64,000 nucleotides of DNA from Nocardia aurantia (GTDB lineage: Bacteria > Actinomycetota > Actinomycetes > Mycobacteriales > Mycobacteriaceae): the NCBI RefSeq assembly GCF_009604425.1, contig NZ_WEGI01000022.1, positions 1 to 64,000 on the forward strand, in the 5' to 3' direction. Positions 50,280 to 58,570 of this stretch are shown here, piece by piece. How positions within the stretch are numbered: position 1 is the stretch's first letter; each line of letters starts with the position of its first letter. The notes below the pieces were generated by a model. That model did not search any database. It was not told the origin of the DNA and saw nothing but the letters and a program-made list of their open reading frames with translations. The position numbers and the translations under genes were made by a program.

Positions 50280-50966
50280 TCAGTGGCCCGCCGGTGGGTG
50301 GGGGTCCCCCCTTTCGATCGAGTTCGCTGCCGCGGTGAAGTCGATTTCGCCGCTTCCCGCCTCGGCCAGGAACCCCTCGGCGTGCATTCGCCGCCAGAAG
50401 TCCACGCCGGGGAAGGTGCCGGAGCTCAGTTCGTCGCGGAAGCCGCGGACCCAGGCGGCCTCGGCCTCGAGCATCGCGACCCCGAATTCGGCCTCGATCA
50501 TGAACAGCCGGGGGAGCACCCCTTCCTGCTCGGCGATCTCCTGCCGGGCGATCGTGATCTGCTCGGCCAGCCGCGTCAGCCGCACACCGAGCAGTTCGAT
50601 CAGGTCGTCGGGCGGCACCATGCCCACGATGGACAGGCCGGCGACGAAGCGGTGATGCTCGGGTTCGGGAGTGGAGATGAGCTCGCGGGTCCAGTCGATC
50701 GCCTCGTCGCGGCCGGCGGTGGTGAGGCGGTAGATGACCCGCTCGGGGCGGGCGCCCTCGCGTTCACTGCCGACCACCTCGAGGAAGCCGTGCTTCTCCA
50801 GGTTCTGGACGACCGTGTAGAGCGAGCCCCACTTGATGTCCATGTCGCGGTCCTTGCCGCGCTCCTTCAGGACCGCGGCGATCTCGTAGCGATGCATGGG
50901 CCGCTCGATCAGCGCCGCCAACACGGCCAGGGCCAGCAGATTGCCGACCTTGCGCTTCTGTGCCAT
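50280..50966 (-). CDS. PadR family transcriptional regulator
   Basis: A 228-residue regulator with an N-terminal winged helix (LLALAVLAALIERPMHRYEIAAVL, WGSLYTVVQNLEKHGFLEVV, RVIYRLTTAGRDEAIDW) and a long C-terminal helical dimerisation region (AEQITIARQEIAEQEGVL). PadR proteins usually repress adjacent detoxification genes and themselves. The start is ATG 50966. Strong direct and inverted repeats lie just upstream. Target: the downstream flavin monooxygenase, by position. Confidence 0.92.
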   Translation of the reverse strand: MAQKRKVGNLLALAVLAALIERPMHRYEIAAVLKERGKDRDMDIKWGSLYTVVQNLEKHGFLEVVGSEREGARPERVIYRLTTAGRDEAIDWTRELISTPEPEHHRFVAGLSIVGMVPPDDLIELLGVRLTRLAEQITIARQEIAEQEGVLPRLFMIEAEFGVAMLEAEAAWVRGFRDELSSGTFPGVDFWRRMHAEGFLAEAGSGEIDFTAAANSIERGDPHPPAGH

Positions 50967-50981
50967 CCGGGCCCACCTCCT

Positions 50982-51016
50982 TACTCGTCTACGAATATAC
51001 GTCTACGAGTATTCGT
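50982..51016. promoter_or_regulatory. Repeat-rich operator upstream of padR
   Basis: A direct repeat CGTCTACGA(A/G)TA occurs at 50986-50997 and 51000-51011. Two nested inverted repeats overlap it: TACTCGT (50982-50988) with ACGAGTA (51005-51011), and ACGAATA (50991-50997) with TATTCGT (51010-51016). It lies 16 bases before the padR start, ideal for autorepression. Confidence 0.7.
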
Positions 51017-51041
51017 CGGCAAGTAGGGGTGGATATCCGTC

Positions 51042-51830
51042 TCAGGCCTGGAACCGGTCGCGCAGCCGGGTCGCGGTGGCCTCGTCGGCCGGCAGGAACG
51101 CCTCCAGATGCAGTTCGGCCAGCGCCACGTCGGTGGCGGTGGCGAACGAGGTCAGCGTGGTGATCAGGCGCAACTCGCCGCCGCCGGTGCGCAGCCGCAG
51201 CGGCACGGCGAAGCCGAGGTAACCGGGTCCGAGCTCGGCCGGCGGCAGGTACGACTCCAGTTCCTCGATCATGGCGTCGAGTTCGGGGTCCGGGCTGACG
51301 CGGGCCCGGTGCCGCAGCGCCTCGGTCACGTGCCGGCCCCATTCCGGCAGGTTGCGGACCCGCTTCGCCAGGCCGTCCGGATGCAGGGCCAAGCGGCGCA
51401 CGTTGATCGGCGGCCGCAGCAACTCCGGGGCGCAATCCTCGGTGAACAGCGCGAACCCGGCATTGGCCTCCAGCAGGGTGCCGTACCGGTCCACGATGAT
51501 CGCCGGATACGGCAGGTGGCCCGCGAGCACGGTGCGCAGCGCCTCCCGCACCGGCGCCAAACTCGGTGCGCCGAAATCGGATTCGGTGAAGGCGGGCGCG
51601 TAACCGGCCGACATCAGCAGTGCGTTGCGCTCGCGCAGCGACAGCCGCAGCGATTCGGCCAGCCGGACCACGATCGCGCGGCCGGGCTGGGATCGGCCCT
51701 GCTCGAGGAAGCTCAGATAGCGCTGCGTGGTGCCGGCGCGGATCGACAGATCGAGCTGGCTCAACCGCCGCACGCCGCGCCATCGGCGCAGCTCACGGGC
51801 GAACGGTCCGGTCTCGGCCACGGTGGTCAC
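51042..51830 (-). CDS. XRE family regulator with MmyB-like ligand-binding domain
   Basis: A 262-residue regulator. Residues 8-70 form a lambda-Cro-type helix-turn-helix (LRRWRGVRRLSQLDLSIRAGTTQRYLSFLEQGRSQPG); residues 95-260 match the MmyB-like (PAS-related) domain with YPAIIVDRYGTLLEANAGFALF. Such regulators often control a divergent dehydrogenase operon. The GTG at 51830 is the start, 87 bases from the divergent NTF2-cupin-oxidoreductase operon. Confidence 0.9.
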   Translation of the reverse strand: MTTVAETGPFARELRRWRGVRRLSQLDLSIRAGTTQRYLSFLEQGRSQPGRAIVVRLAESLRLSLRERNALLMSAGYAPAFTESDFGAPSLAPVREALRTVLAGHLPYPAIIVDRYGTLLEANAGFALFTEDCAPELLRPPINVRRLALHPDGLAKRVRNLPEWGRHVTEALRHRARVSPDPELDAMIEELESYLPPAELGPGYLGFAVPLRLRTGGGELRLITTLTSFATATDVALAELHLEAFLPADEATATRLRDRFQA

Positions 51831-51917
51831 GGCACCATCCTGACCCGCCGCGGTGACATCCGGCCATACCCTGCGGGGAATCGCGCGGCCCCCGTCGCCC
51901 GGCCCAGACTCGTCGGC

Positions 51918-52355
51918 ATGACCGATCGAGACACCGACATCGACCTGAAACAGCTGGCCGAGCGCTGGGTCGCCCAGTGGAACGAGCCCGATCCGGCCGA
52001 GCGCCGGCGGTTGATCCGCGAGTTGTGGGCCGAGGACGGCTACCAGCTCATGGTGAATCCGCCCGAGGAGATGCGCGCGGCGGCGGCCCGGCTGTCCGTT
52101 CCGTTCCCCGCCCTGGAGATCCGGGGTCACGACGCGCTGGCCGAGCGCGTCGGCCGCGCCTACGAGATGTTCGTCGGCACCGGCGAATTCGTTTTCGTGC
52201 AGCCGGGCGAGCCGGTCCGGCACGCGGGCGGCGCGGTCGCGGTGACCTGGGAGATGCGTTCGCGGGCAGACGATTCCGTCGCCGGATCCGGACTCGAGGT
52301 GCTCACCTTCGCCGCCGACGGCCGGGTGCGCAGCGATCACCAGTTCGTGGCATGA
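51918..52355 (+). CDS. NTF2-like (SnoaL-type) protein
   Basis: A 145-residue NTF2-fold protein (LAERWVAQWNEPDPAERRRLIRELWAEDG, then GHDALAERVGRAYEMFV and the final strands GSGLEVLTFAADGRVRSDHQF). No catalytic residues can be assigned. The ATG at 51918 is used. Its stop overlaps the next start (ATGA), the first of two such overlaps in a three-gene operon. Confidence 0.85.
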   Translation: MTDRDTDIDLKQLAERWVAQWNEPDPAERRRLIRELWAEDGYQLMVNPPEEMRAAAARLSVPFPALEIRGHDALAERVGRAYEMFVGTGEFVFVQPGEPVRHAGGAVAVTWEMRSRADDSVAGSGLEVLTFAADGRVRSDHQFVA

Positions 52356-52765
52356 CCGCGGCGGGCCCGGCCCCGCGGCCGGACATCCTGCGCTACACCG
52401 CGATCGTGACCGGCCCGGACGGCGGATCACGGTTCGCCGACGCCGATCTCGCGCTCACCGCCCGCGAGATCGCGCCGGGGGTGCCGCCGATGCGGGTCGG
52501 CGGACTGCCCTCGGCCGCCGGGGTGGCCTACGTGCGCAGCGAATTCTTCGACAGCGCACCGCATCCGGCGCCGGCTCGGCAGTGGGTGGTGATGTTGCGC
52601 GGCACGATCGAGGTGACCACCACCGACGGGGCGCGGCGGCGCTTCGGGCCCGGCGATCCCGTACTGGCCGTCGATGTGGACGGCGCCGGGCACAGCACCG
52701 CCGCGGTCGGCGAGCCGCCGTTCGAAGCTCTCTTCATCCCAGCCGATTCCGGAGTGGACTCATGA
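52352..52765 (+). CDS. Cupin-like protein
   Basis: A 137-residue single-domain cupin. RQWVVMLRGTIEVTTTDGARRRFGPGDPVLAVDVDGAGHSTAAVG corresponds to the two cupin motifs, but only one histidine (GHS) remains where metal-binding cupins have three, so it may be a non-metal sensor or binding protein. Translationally coupled to both neighbours by four-base overlaps. Confidence 0.82.
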   Translation: MTAAGPAPRPDILRYTAIVTGPDGGSRFADADLALTAREIAPGVPPMRVGGLPSAAGVAYVRSEFFDSAPHPAPARQWVVMLRGTIEVTTTDGARRRFGPGDPVLAVDVDGAGHSTAAVGEPPFEALFIPADSGVDS

Positions 52766-53775
52766 ATTCTGTTGCGTATCAACTCGTTCCCCGCGAGGGC
52801 CCGGACGGACTGCGGCAGGTGTCGCGTCCGGTGCCGCGGCCGGGTCCGACCCAGGTCGTCGTGCGGGTGCGGGCGGCGTCGTTCAACCGGCGGGACCTGA
52901 TGCTGATGGACGGCAGCTACCCGCTGCCGGCGACGCCCGGCGTCGTCCCGTTGTCGGACGGGGTCGGCGAGGTGGTCGCGGTCGGCGACGGTGTCACGCG
53001 GGTCGCGGTCGGCGACCGCGTCACCGCCACCTACTACCTGCACTGGTTGCGCGGCCCGCAGCGGCTCGCGCATGTCCGCGAGCAGTACGGCGCCAACCAC
53101 GACGGCTGGCTGGCCGAACACATCGTGCTGGAACAGGATTCGGCCGTCGCCGTACCGGATCACCTCACCGATGCGGAGGCGGCGAGCCTGAGCTGCGCCG
53201 GGGTCGTGGCGTGGAAGACGCTGGCCGACCCGGCGCCGGTGCTGCCCGGGGAGTCCGTGCTGACCGTCGGCACCGGCAGCGTCGCCCTGTTCGCGGTGCG
53301 GTTCGCGCGGCTGCGCGGGGCGCGCGTGCTGTCGATCACCTCCAGCGCCGAGAAGGCCGGGCGGTTGCGCGAACTCGGCGCCGACGAGGTGATCGACCGC
53401 ACCGAATTCCCGGACTGGGAGCAGACGGTGCTGGAACGCACCGGCGGCGCCGGGGTCGACCATGTCGTGGAGGCGGTGGGCCGCCCGACCCTCGCGAAAT
53501 CCGTTGCGGCATCGGCCTTCAACGCCCGGGTCACGGTGATCGGGGTGTTCCCGGCCGACGGCGCGGCCGGGGATCCGTTCGGCGGTGGATATCTGTCGAT
53601 CCGCCGGATCGCGGTCGGCAGCCGGGCCGACTTCGAGGACATGAACCGCGCGATCGCGGCGCACCGGCTGCGGCCGGTCGTCGGCCGGGTGTTCCGCTTC
53701 GAGGACGCCGCCGAGGCGTATCGGTACTTCCGCGACGGGGATCCGTTCGGGAAGGTGGTGATCGAGCGCGGCTGA
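52762..53775 (+). CDS. Zinc-independent quinone oxidoreductase-like (MDR) dehydrogenase
   Basis: A 337-residue medium-chain reductase. The GroES-like N-domain (FNRRDLMLMDGSYPLP) lacks the catalytic and structural zinc cysteines. The Rossmann motif is VLTVGTGSVALFAVRFARLRGARVLSITSS, and GAGVDHVVEAVG and the C-terminal FRFEDAAEAYRYFRDGDPFGKVVI are typical of NADPH:quinone oxidoreductases. It converges with the homocysteine methyltransferase gene, with one base between the stops. The XRE regulator upstream is the likely controller. Confidence 0.9.
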   Translation: MNSVAYQLVPREGPDGLRQVSRPVPRPGPTQVVVRVRAASFNRRDLMLMDGSYPLPATPGVVPLSDGVGEVVAVGDGVTRVAVGDRVTATYYLHWLRGPQRLAHVREQYGANHDGWLAEHIVLEQDSAVAVPDHLTDAEAASLSCAGVVAWKTLADPAPVLPGESVLTVGTGSVALFAVRFARLRGARVLSITSSAEKAGRLRELGADEVIDRTEFPDWEQTVLERTGGAGVDHVVEAVGRPTLAKSVAASAFNARVTVIGVFPADGAAGDPFGGGYLSIRRIAVGSRADFEDMNRAIAAHRLRPVVGRVFRFEDAAEAYRYFRDGDPFGKVVIERG

Positions 53776-53776
53776 G

Positions 53777-54676
53777 TCACGGACACCCGGCCGAGATCCG
53801 GGCCAGCCCGGCGATCTCGGCCGGGCCGACCCGGCAGCAGCCGCCGATGATGTCGGCCCCGGCGGTGATCCATTCGCGCACCAGCGATTCGGCGAACGCC
53901 GAGGCGCCGGTCCAGCGGCGCGCGACCGGATCCCAGCCCTCACCGCTGTTCGGATACACCACGATCGGTGTGCCGGTGGCGGCCCGGGCGGCCGCGATCG
54001 CCGGGGCGACATCGGCCGGGCGGCAACAGTTCACGCCGACCGCCACCAGATACGGGGTAACCTCCGCCACCGCGAACGCCTCGGCCAGCGGCTGACCGGC
54101 CCGGGTGCGATCGCCGTCGACGGTGTAACTCAGCCAGGCCGGGTAGCCCGCCTCGGCCACCAGATCGGCCAGCGCCACCGCCTCGTCGACATCCGGAATG
54201 GTCTCCAGCGCAAGCAGATCCGGCTCCGCCGCGAGCAGCGCCTCGAACCGGGGACGGTGCCGTTCGCGCAGTGCGGCGGCGCCGAGCCCGTATCGGCCGC
54301 GATATTCGGAACCGTCCGCGAGCATCGCCCCGTACGGTCCGACGGAGGCCGCGATCCAGCGTGGCCGGCCGTCGCCGGCGACCTCGTCGCGGGCCTCGCG
54401 GGCCAGGGCCACGCTGCGGCGCAGCAACCGAGTGCCGGCCGCACGATCCAGCCCGCGGGCGGCGAAGCCCTCGAACGACGCCTGATAGCTCGCGGTGGTC
54501 GCGATCCGCGCGCCCGCCCGGAAGTAGGCCGCGTGCGCCGCGCGGATCTCGTCGGGGGCATCGAGCAGCAGCCGGGCCGACCACAACGCGTCGGTCAGAT
54601 CGTGCCCGCGGGCCTCGAGTTCGGTGGCCAGACCACCGTCGGAGATCACCGGACGCGCGCTCGGGTCGAAAACCAC
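53777..54676 (-). CDS. mmuM: Homocysteine S-methyltransferase
   Basis: A 299-residue zinc-dependent TIM-barrel methyltransferase that makes methionine from homocysteine and S-methylmethionine or SAM. It starts with ISDGGLATELEARG; the zinc cysteines are in VAVGVNCCRP and IIGGCCRVGP. NSGEGWDP is also typical. The start is the GTG at 54676. I saw no SAM or B12 riboswitch upstream. Confidence 0.92.
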   Translation of the reverse strand: MVFDPSARPVISDGGLATELEARGHDLTDALWSARLLLDAPDEIRAAHAAYFRAGARIATTASYQASFEGFAARGLDRAAGTRLLRRSVALAREARDEVAGDGRPRWIAASVGPYGAMLADGSEYRGRYGLGAAALRERHRPRFEALLAAEPDLLALETIPDVDEAVALADLVAEAGYPAWLSYTVDGDRTRAGQPLAEAFAVAEVTPYLVAVGVNCCRPADVAPAIAAARAATGTPIVVYPNSGEGWDPVARRWTGASAFAESLVREWITAGADIIGGCCRVGPAEIAGLARISAGCP

Positions 54677-54701
54677 GGCACCACTGTATTACGGTCGGCA
54701 C

Positions 54702-55094
54702 ATGGCCGGCAGACGAGATCTCCAACATCGGTTGGTAACGACTTTCCAACGACACATTGCCAATCCGATTTCGCGTCGGATGGGTATGCAGACACTTCTG
54801 GAAACCACCGGTCGAATCAGCGGCAGGCCGCGCATCACACCACTGGGCGGACGTCGTGTCGGCGATTCATTCTGGTTTGTCTCCGAATTCGGCGAGCGGT
54901 CGCAATATATTCGTAATATCCGGGCGGATAATCGCGTTCGGCTGCGTCTGCACGGTCATTGGAAATCCGGTGTTGCACATATCATGACCAGCGACGATGC
55001 CAGGTCGCGGCTGAAGGAATTGCCGCGTGCGAACAGTGCCGCCGTGCGCGCGGTGGGTACCGATCTGCTCACGGTCCGGGTCGATCTGAACTGA
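54702..55094 (+). CDS. F420-dependent (deazaflavin) nitroreductase family protein
   Basis: A 130-residue split-beta-barrel protein of the DDN/FDOR-A family: LETTGRISGRPRITPLGGRRVGDSFWFVSEFGERSQYIRNI contains the F420-phosphate-binding region (GRPR, SQ/W-Y-xN). Members use reduced F420 on quinones and nitroaromatics. It is visibly richer in A+T than the neighbours, suggesting acquisition. The ATG at 54702 is used; it is divergent from mmuM with a very short gap. Confidence 0.88.
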   Translation: MAGRRDLQHRLVTTFQRHIANPISRRMGMQTLLETTGRISGRPRITPLGGRRVGDSFWFVSEFGERSQYIRNIRADNRVRLRLHGHWKSGVAHIMTSDDARSRLKELPRANSAAVRAVGTDLLTVRVDLN

Positions 55095-55195
55095 TCGCGC
55101 GTCACAAATGCTGCAATATAGTCTTCTTGGTATCGTGCCGAAGTGATGGGCTTTCGTATCGGTGGTAGTGCACTGGTCGACGAAAGGTTCCGACA

Positions 55196-55963
55196 ATGGA
55201 GTCACCGGAGGATTCGCAACCGGCCCGCCCGGCGGGCGGGAACGGCACGACCACACGCACCGTGGCGGTTGTCGCGGTCGCCGTCGCGATCGTGGCGGTC
55301 GCGGCATTGATCGGGGTGCTGTTCGACCGATCCGGCAAGGACGTCGACCCGGAATCGGTCGCGGCCACCGGCGAGATCGCGAACGCACCGTCCGCCGACG
55401 GCCGCCACAACGGTGACGACTGCTCCGAGGGCGAGGTGAGCGGCCAGTGGGCCGTGCGCAACAGCCACTGGGAATGCCTGCCACTGGTCCGGATGGAGGA
55501 GCACCGGCTCGGCGAGGACTGTAGCCACGACGGTCTCGTCGCGCAGTGGGGCCTGGTGATCGGCCGCGGCTGGGAATGCGTCTCGCAGGTGGAAAGCGGC
55601 GGCAACCAGCGCGACGGCGCCGACTGCTCGCACAACGGCATCACCTCGCACTGGGAACGCCCGGCCGGTCACGGCTGGGAATGCGTCCCGGGGCCCGCGC
55701 GGACACCGCAATCGGTGCAGGGAACCCCGTCGGGCACGGTCACCCCGGGTGTCCCGGTCTCACCCGTACCCGGCGCACCGGAGCAACTGGGCGCGCCGCC
55801 GGCACCGGGGCCGGGCACCGTCCCGCCGGTCCCCGAACAGCCGATCGTGCCGGAACAGCCGATCGCGCCCGAAGGCCCGCCGCCGCCGGTCGCACCCGGT
55901 CAGCCGGATGCCCTTCCGGCGCCCGCGCCGCCGCCGTGGCTCATCCCGTTCCTCTGGCACTGA
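55196..55963 (+). CDS. Single-pass membrane protein with three Cys/Trp repeats and Pro-rich tail
   Basis: A 255-residue protein. A basic N-terminus and one transmembrane helix (about 22-44) anchor an outward-facing region with three repeats of the form DCSxxxxxxxxW, 6-8 residues, WEC. The cysteine pairs are 76/94, 109/128 and 144/163; each is likely one disulfide. Residues 170-255 are Pro-, Gly- and Ala-rich and end in PPPWLIPFLWH. No family recognised. GAAAGG lies eight bases before the ATG at 55196. A cell-wall-spanning or binding role is plausible. Confidence 0.8.
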   Translation: MESPEDSQPARPAGGNGTTTRTVAVVAVAVAIVAVAALIGVLFDRSGKDVDPESVAATGEIANAPSADGRHNGDDCSEGEVSGQWAVRNSHWECLPLVRMEEHRLGEDCSHDGLVAQWGLVIGRGWECVSQVESGGNQRDGADCSHNGITSHWERPAGHGWECVPGPARTPQSVQGTPSGTVTPGVPVSPVPGAPEQLGAPPAPGPGTVPPVPEQPIVPEQPIAPEGPPPPVAPGQPDALPAPAPPPWLIPFLWH

Positions 55964-55993
55964 GGCCGCGGGCCCGGCGTGTAGGGTGCAGGC

Positions 55994-56641
55994 GTGCCAC
56001 GTGACCTCGCCGATCTGCCCTACACCGGCCGCCTCGAGGTGTTCCACGGTGAGCCGGAGTACGACACCGATTACGAGTACGCGCACATCGACGAGCGCGA
56101 GTTCGCCGATCTCGACGCCCGCGGTATCCGGTTCTCCCGCTCCGTCTTCACCGGCGTCGAGTTCACCGGCGGCGAGTTCCGGCAGGCGCGCTTCGACGAG
56201 TCGCTGCTGCGCGCGGTCCGCTGGATCGGCGGCGATCTGGGTCAATCCGGTTGGCTGGACACCGAACTCGTCGACAACGCGCTCACCGGCGCCGAGTTCG
56301 TCGGCGCCCGGCTGGACCGGATCCGGTTCACCGGCTGCAAATTCGAGTCGGTGAACTTCCGGACCGCGCGGCTGCGCGATGTCACCTTCACCGATTGCGT
56401 GCTGCGCGGTACCGATTTCAACGAGGCGACGCTGGCCCGGGTGTCGTTCCCCGGCTCCCGGCTCGAGGGTGTCACCCTGCACCGCACCACCTTCACCGAG
56501 GTCGACCTGCGCGGCGCCCGCACCCTCGATCTCACCGGCGGCATCGCGGCGCTGAAGGGCGCGATCATCAGCAGCGGCCAATTGTTCGATCTGGCACCGG
56601 CATTCGCGCGCGCGGCCGGGATCGTGGTCAGCGACGACTGA
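55994..56641 (+). CDS. Pentapeptide repeat protein
   Basis: A 215-residue protein with about 20 consecutive A(D/N)LXX-type units (residues 35-180), for example FTGVEF-TGGEF-RQARF, FTGCKFESVNFRTARL and LRGTDFNEATLARVSF. These form a right-handed quadrilateral beta-helix. Relatives such as MfpA and Qnr mimic DNA and protect gyrase from fluoroquinolones; others are transferred with resistance genes, but many have unknown roles. The start is the GTG at 55994. It converges with the VIT-family gene. Confidence 0.87.
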   Translation: MPRDLADLPYTGRLEVFHGEPEYDTDYEYAHIDEREFADLDARGIRFSRSVFTGVEFTGGEFRQARFDESLLRAVRWIGGDLGQSGWLDTELVDNALTGAEFVGARLDRIRFTGCKFESVNFRTARLRDVTFTDCVLRGTDFNEATLARVSFPGSRLEGVTLHRTTFTEVDLRGARTLDLTGGIAALKGAIISSGQLFDLAPAFARAAGIVVSDD

Positions 56642-56647
56642 CCGGGG

Positions 56648-57370
56648 TCACAGTCCCGACACGCCCAGCAGTTGGCCGATGCCGTAGGTGACCGCCATCG
56701 CCAGCGCGCCCCCGATCACCACCCGCAGCACCGCCCGCCGGGGCCGGCTGCCGCCGAGCCGGGCGCTCACCGTCCCGGTGACCGCCAGCGCGATCAGCAC
56801 CGCGACGATCGTGACCGGCACCCGCCAGGTCGCGGGCGGCAGCGTGATCGCCAGCAGCGGCAGCAGCGCGCCGAGCGTGAACGCCACCGCCGAGGACGCC
56901 GCCGCCTGCCACGGGCTGGTGAGATCCTCGGGATTCAAACCCAATTCGGCGTCGGCGTGCGCGGCGAAGGCATCGTGCGCGGTGAGTTCCCGCGCGACCT
57001 GCCGTGCGGTGGCCGCGGACAATCCCTTGCCCACGTAGATCTCGGCCAGTTCCCGCAGTTCGTAATCGGGCTCCTCGGCCAGTTCGCGCTTCTCCTTCGA
57101 CAGCAACGCCCGCTCGGTGTCGCGCTGGGTGCTGACCGAGACGTATTCACCGGCGGCCATGGAGATCGCCCCCGACACCAGTCCCGCGAGCCCGGCGGTG
57201 AGGATCGGGGTGACGTCGGCCGACACCGCCGCGACGCCCACCACCAGGCCCGCGGTGGACACGATCCCGTCGTTCGCGCCGAGCACACCCGCTCGCAACC
57301 AGTTCAGCTTGGCGTTGAAACTCTCGCCGTGCGGTTCCCGCGGATGGGTCCGATGTCCGATCTCGTTCAC
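56648..57370 (-). CDS. VIT1/CCC1 family iron/manganese transporter
   Basis: A 240-residue membrane protein with five hydrophobic helices. LNWLRAGVLGANDGIVSTAGLVVGVAAVSAD and SGAISMAAGEYVSVSTQRDTE are the VIT1/CCC1 signatures; the cytoplasmic middle carries the Glu-rich metal-binding segment (KREL AEEPDYELRELAE split). It may export Fe2+ or Mn2+. The GTG at 57370 begins 15 bases after the PEBP gene, so the two are likely cotranscribed. Confidence 0.9.
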   Translation of the reverse strand: MNEIGHRTHPREPHGESFNAKLNWLRAGVLGANDGIVSTAGLVVGVAAVSADVTPILTAGLAGLVSGAISMAAGEYVSVSTQRDTERALLSKEKRELAEEPDYELRELAEIYVGKGLSAATARQVARELTAHDAFAAHADAELGLNPEDLTSPWQAAASSAVAFTLGALLPLLAITLPPATWRVPVTIVAVLIALAVTGTVSARLGGSRPRRAVLRVVIGGALAMAVTYGIGQLLGVSGL

Positions 57371-57385
57371 GAGTTCGCCTCCGGC

Positions 57386-57955
57386 TCAGGTGCGTTCGTA
57401 GAAGCAGTCGATGCGGCCGCGGCCGAGGGGATTCGCCGCGGCGGCGAGGATGTCACGGGGTTTGGCGACCTCCGGAAGGCGGCGGCCCGCGGAGGTGATC
57501 GGCTCGGCGAGGGCGAACAGCTGGAAAGCGTAGCGGTGCGGGCCGTGACCCTTGATCGGCGCCGGGCCGAGATAGCCGCGACCCATGCCGGACCGGAGCA
57601 CCCGGACGCCCGGGACCGTGGTGCTCGCGCCCAGCGCGTCCTGCGGCAGGCCGGTCAGGGCCGGTTCCAGCAGGGCGACGCAGTGCACGAACGGGCGCGA
57701 GGTCGGTGCGTCGGGATCCTCGACGACGAGCAGTAACTGGGACGCCCGACCCGGCGCCTGCGACCAGGCCAGCGCGGGCGACAGGTCGGCGCCACCGGCC
57801 CGCTTGGCCGCGTGCACCGGCGGCAGCGGCTTCTCGTGGCCGAAGTCGGGGCTGGTGAGCTCGAATACGGTGCCGCCGGCCAGATTCGGCAGATTCCAGG
57901 CCAGGCCGTGCTCACCGGCGTGCCGGTTCCGCAGCAGGGTGCCGAGAACGGCCAT
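57386..57955 (-). CDS. YbhB/YbcL family Raf-kinase-inhibitor-like (PEBP) protein
   Basis: A 189-residue PEBP-fold protein: FELTSPDFGHEKPLPPVHAA, GGADLSPALAW, VVEDPDAPTSRPFVHCVAL and YLGPAPIKGHGPHRYAFQLFAL are the family ligand-pocket segments. No signal peptide. Mycobacterial and E. coli homologues have no settled function. The ATG at 57955 is preferred over the adjacent GTG because GAGGAG lies seven bases upstream. Confidence 0.9.
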   Translation of the reverse strand: MAVLGTLLRNRHAGEHGLAWNLPNLAGGTVFELTSPDFGHEKPLPPVHAAKRAGGADLSPALAWSQAPGRASQLLLVVEDPDAPTSRPFVHCVALLEPALTGLPQDALGASTTVPGVRVLRSGMGRGYLGPAPIKGHGPHRYAFQLFALAEPITSAGRRLPEVAKPRDILAAAANPLGRGRIDCFYERT

Positions 57956-58570
57956 CACGAAACTCCTCGGAAAGTGGGGATCAGAACTGTCGCGCGGCGG
58001 GAGACGGTCACCTCGGCCGTCACCGGGTCGGTCATATCGCCCCTCACATCGTCGGTGAGATTGTGCACGATCGGGCCTGCCCGCGACAGCGGCCGCGCGC
58101 CCGGCTGCCGCCGGCGGCCCGAATCGATGCTCCGCAAACTTCTGGTGAACATGTGTGGCCGAGCGCCGGCCGCGTACCGGACGACGTCCGCCCGGGTGCG
58201 GGAAGCGGGCGTCCGGGAGACTCGCGGCCGCGCGGGGCAGGGTTGCCGATCGCGCTGGCGCCGCTGCGGAAAACTCGTCGGCTGGCCCGCCCGCAGAGGT
58301 CGACTCGGGCGCCCCGAGCCGGTGACGCAGATCATATTGATAGCCGATGTCACCCAGTCCTGCGACATATCAGCTGATAGAGAATCAGACTTCCGGTAAG
58401 TTACCAGCCAGTTCACAAAGCCCTCGGCTACTGTGGGTGCGGCACATCTCACACGGTGATCGGCTTTACTGTTACCATCGGTCACCGATAGCTTCGATGT
58501 GGCAGTGTCGCCGATCACGAAAGAGTCCCGCTTTGATGCCCGAGATCCACCCCGCAGTCCGGAGTCGCGT
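57956..58570. promoter_or_regulatory. Long divergent region upstream of the mce operon
   Basis: 615 bases between the PEBP gene and yrbE. No supported gene: possible open frames have poor starts. The right half is AT-richer and contains three palindromes (listed separately), consistent with a regulated mce promoter. GGAG at 58561-58564 is the ribosome-binding site of the first permease. Confidence 0.55.
58368..58489. promoter_or_regulatory. Three palindromes in the mce promoter region
   Basis: TATCAGCTGATA (58368-58379) is a perfect 12-base palindrome; GGTAAGTTACC (58395-58405) and ATCGGTCACCGAT (58477-58489) are palindromes with a single central base. They differ in sequence, so may bind different regulators. 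All lie within 210 bases upstream of the first mce-operon gene. Confidence 0.5.
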
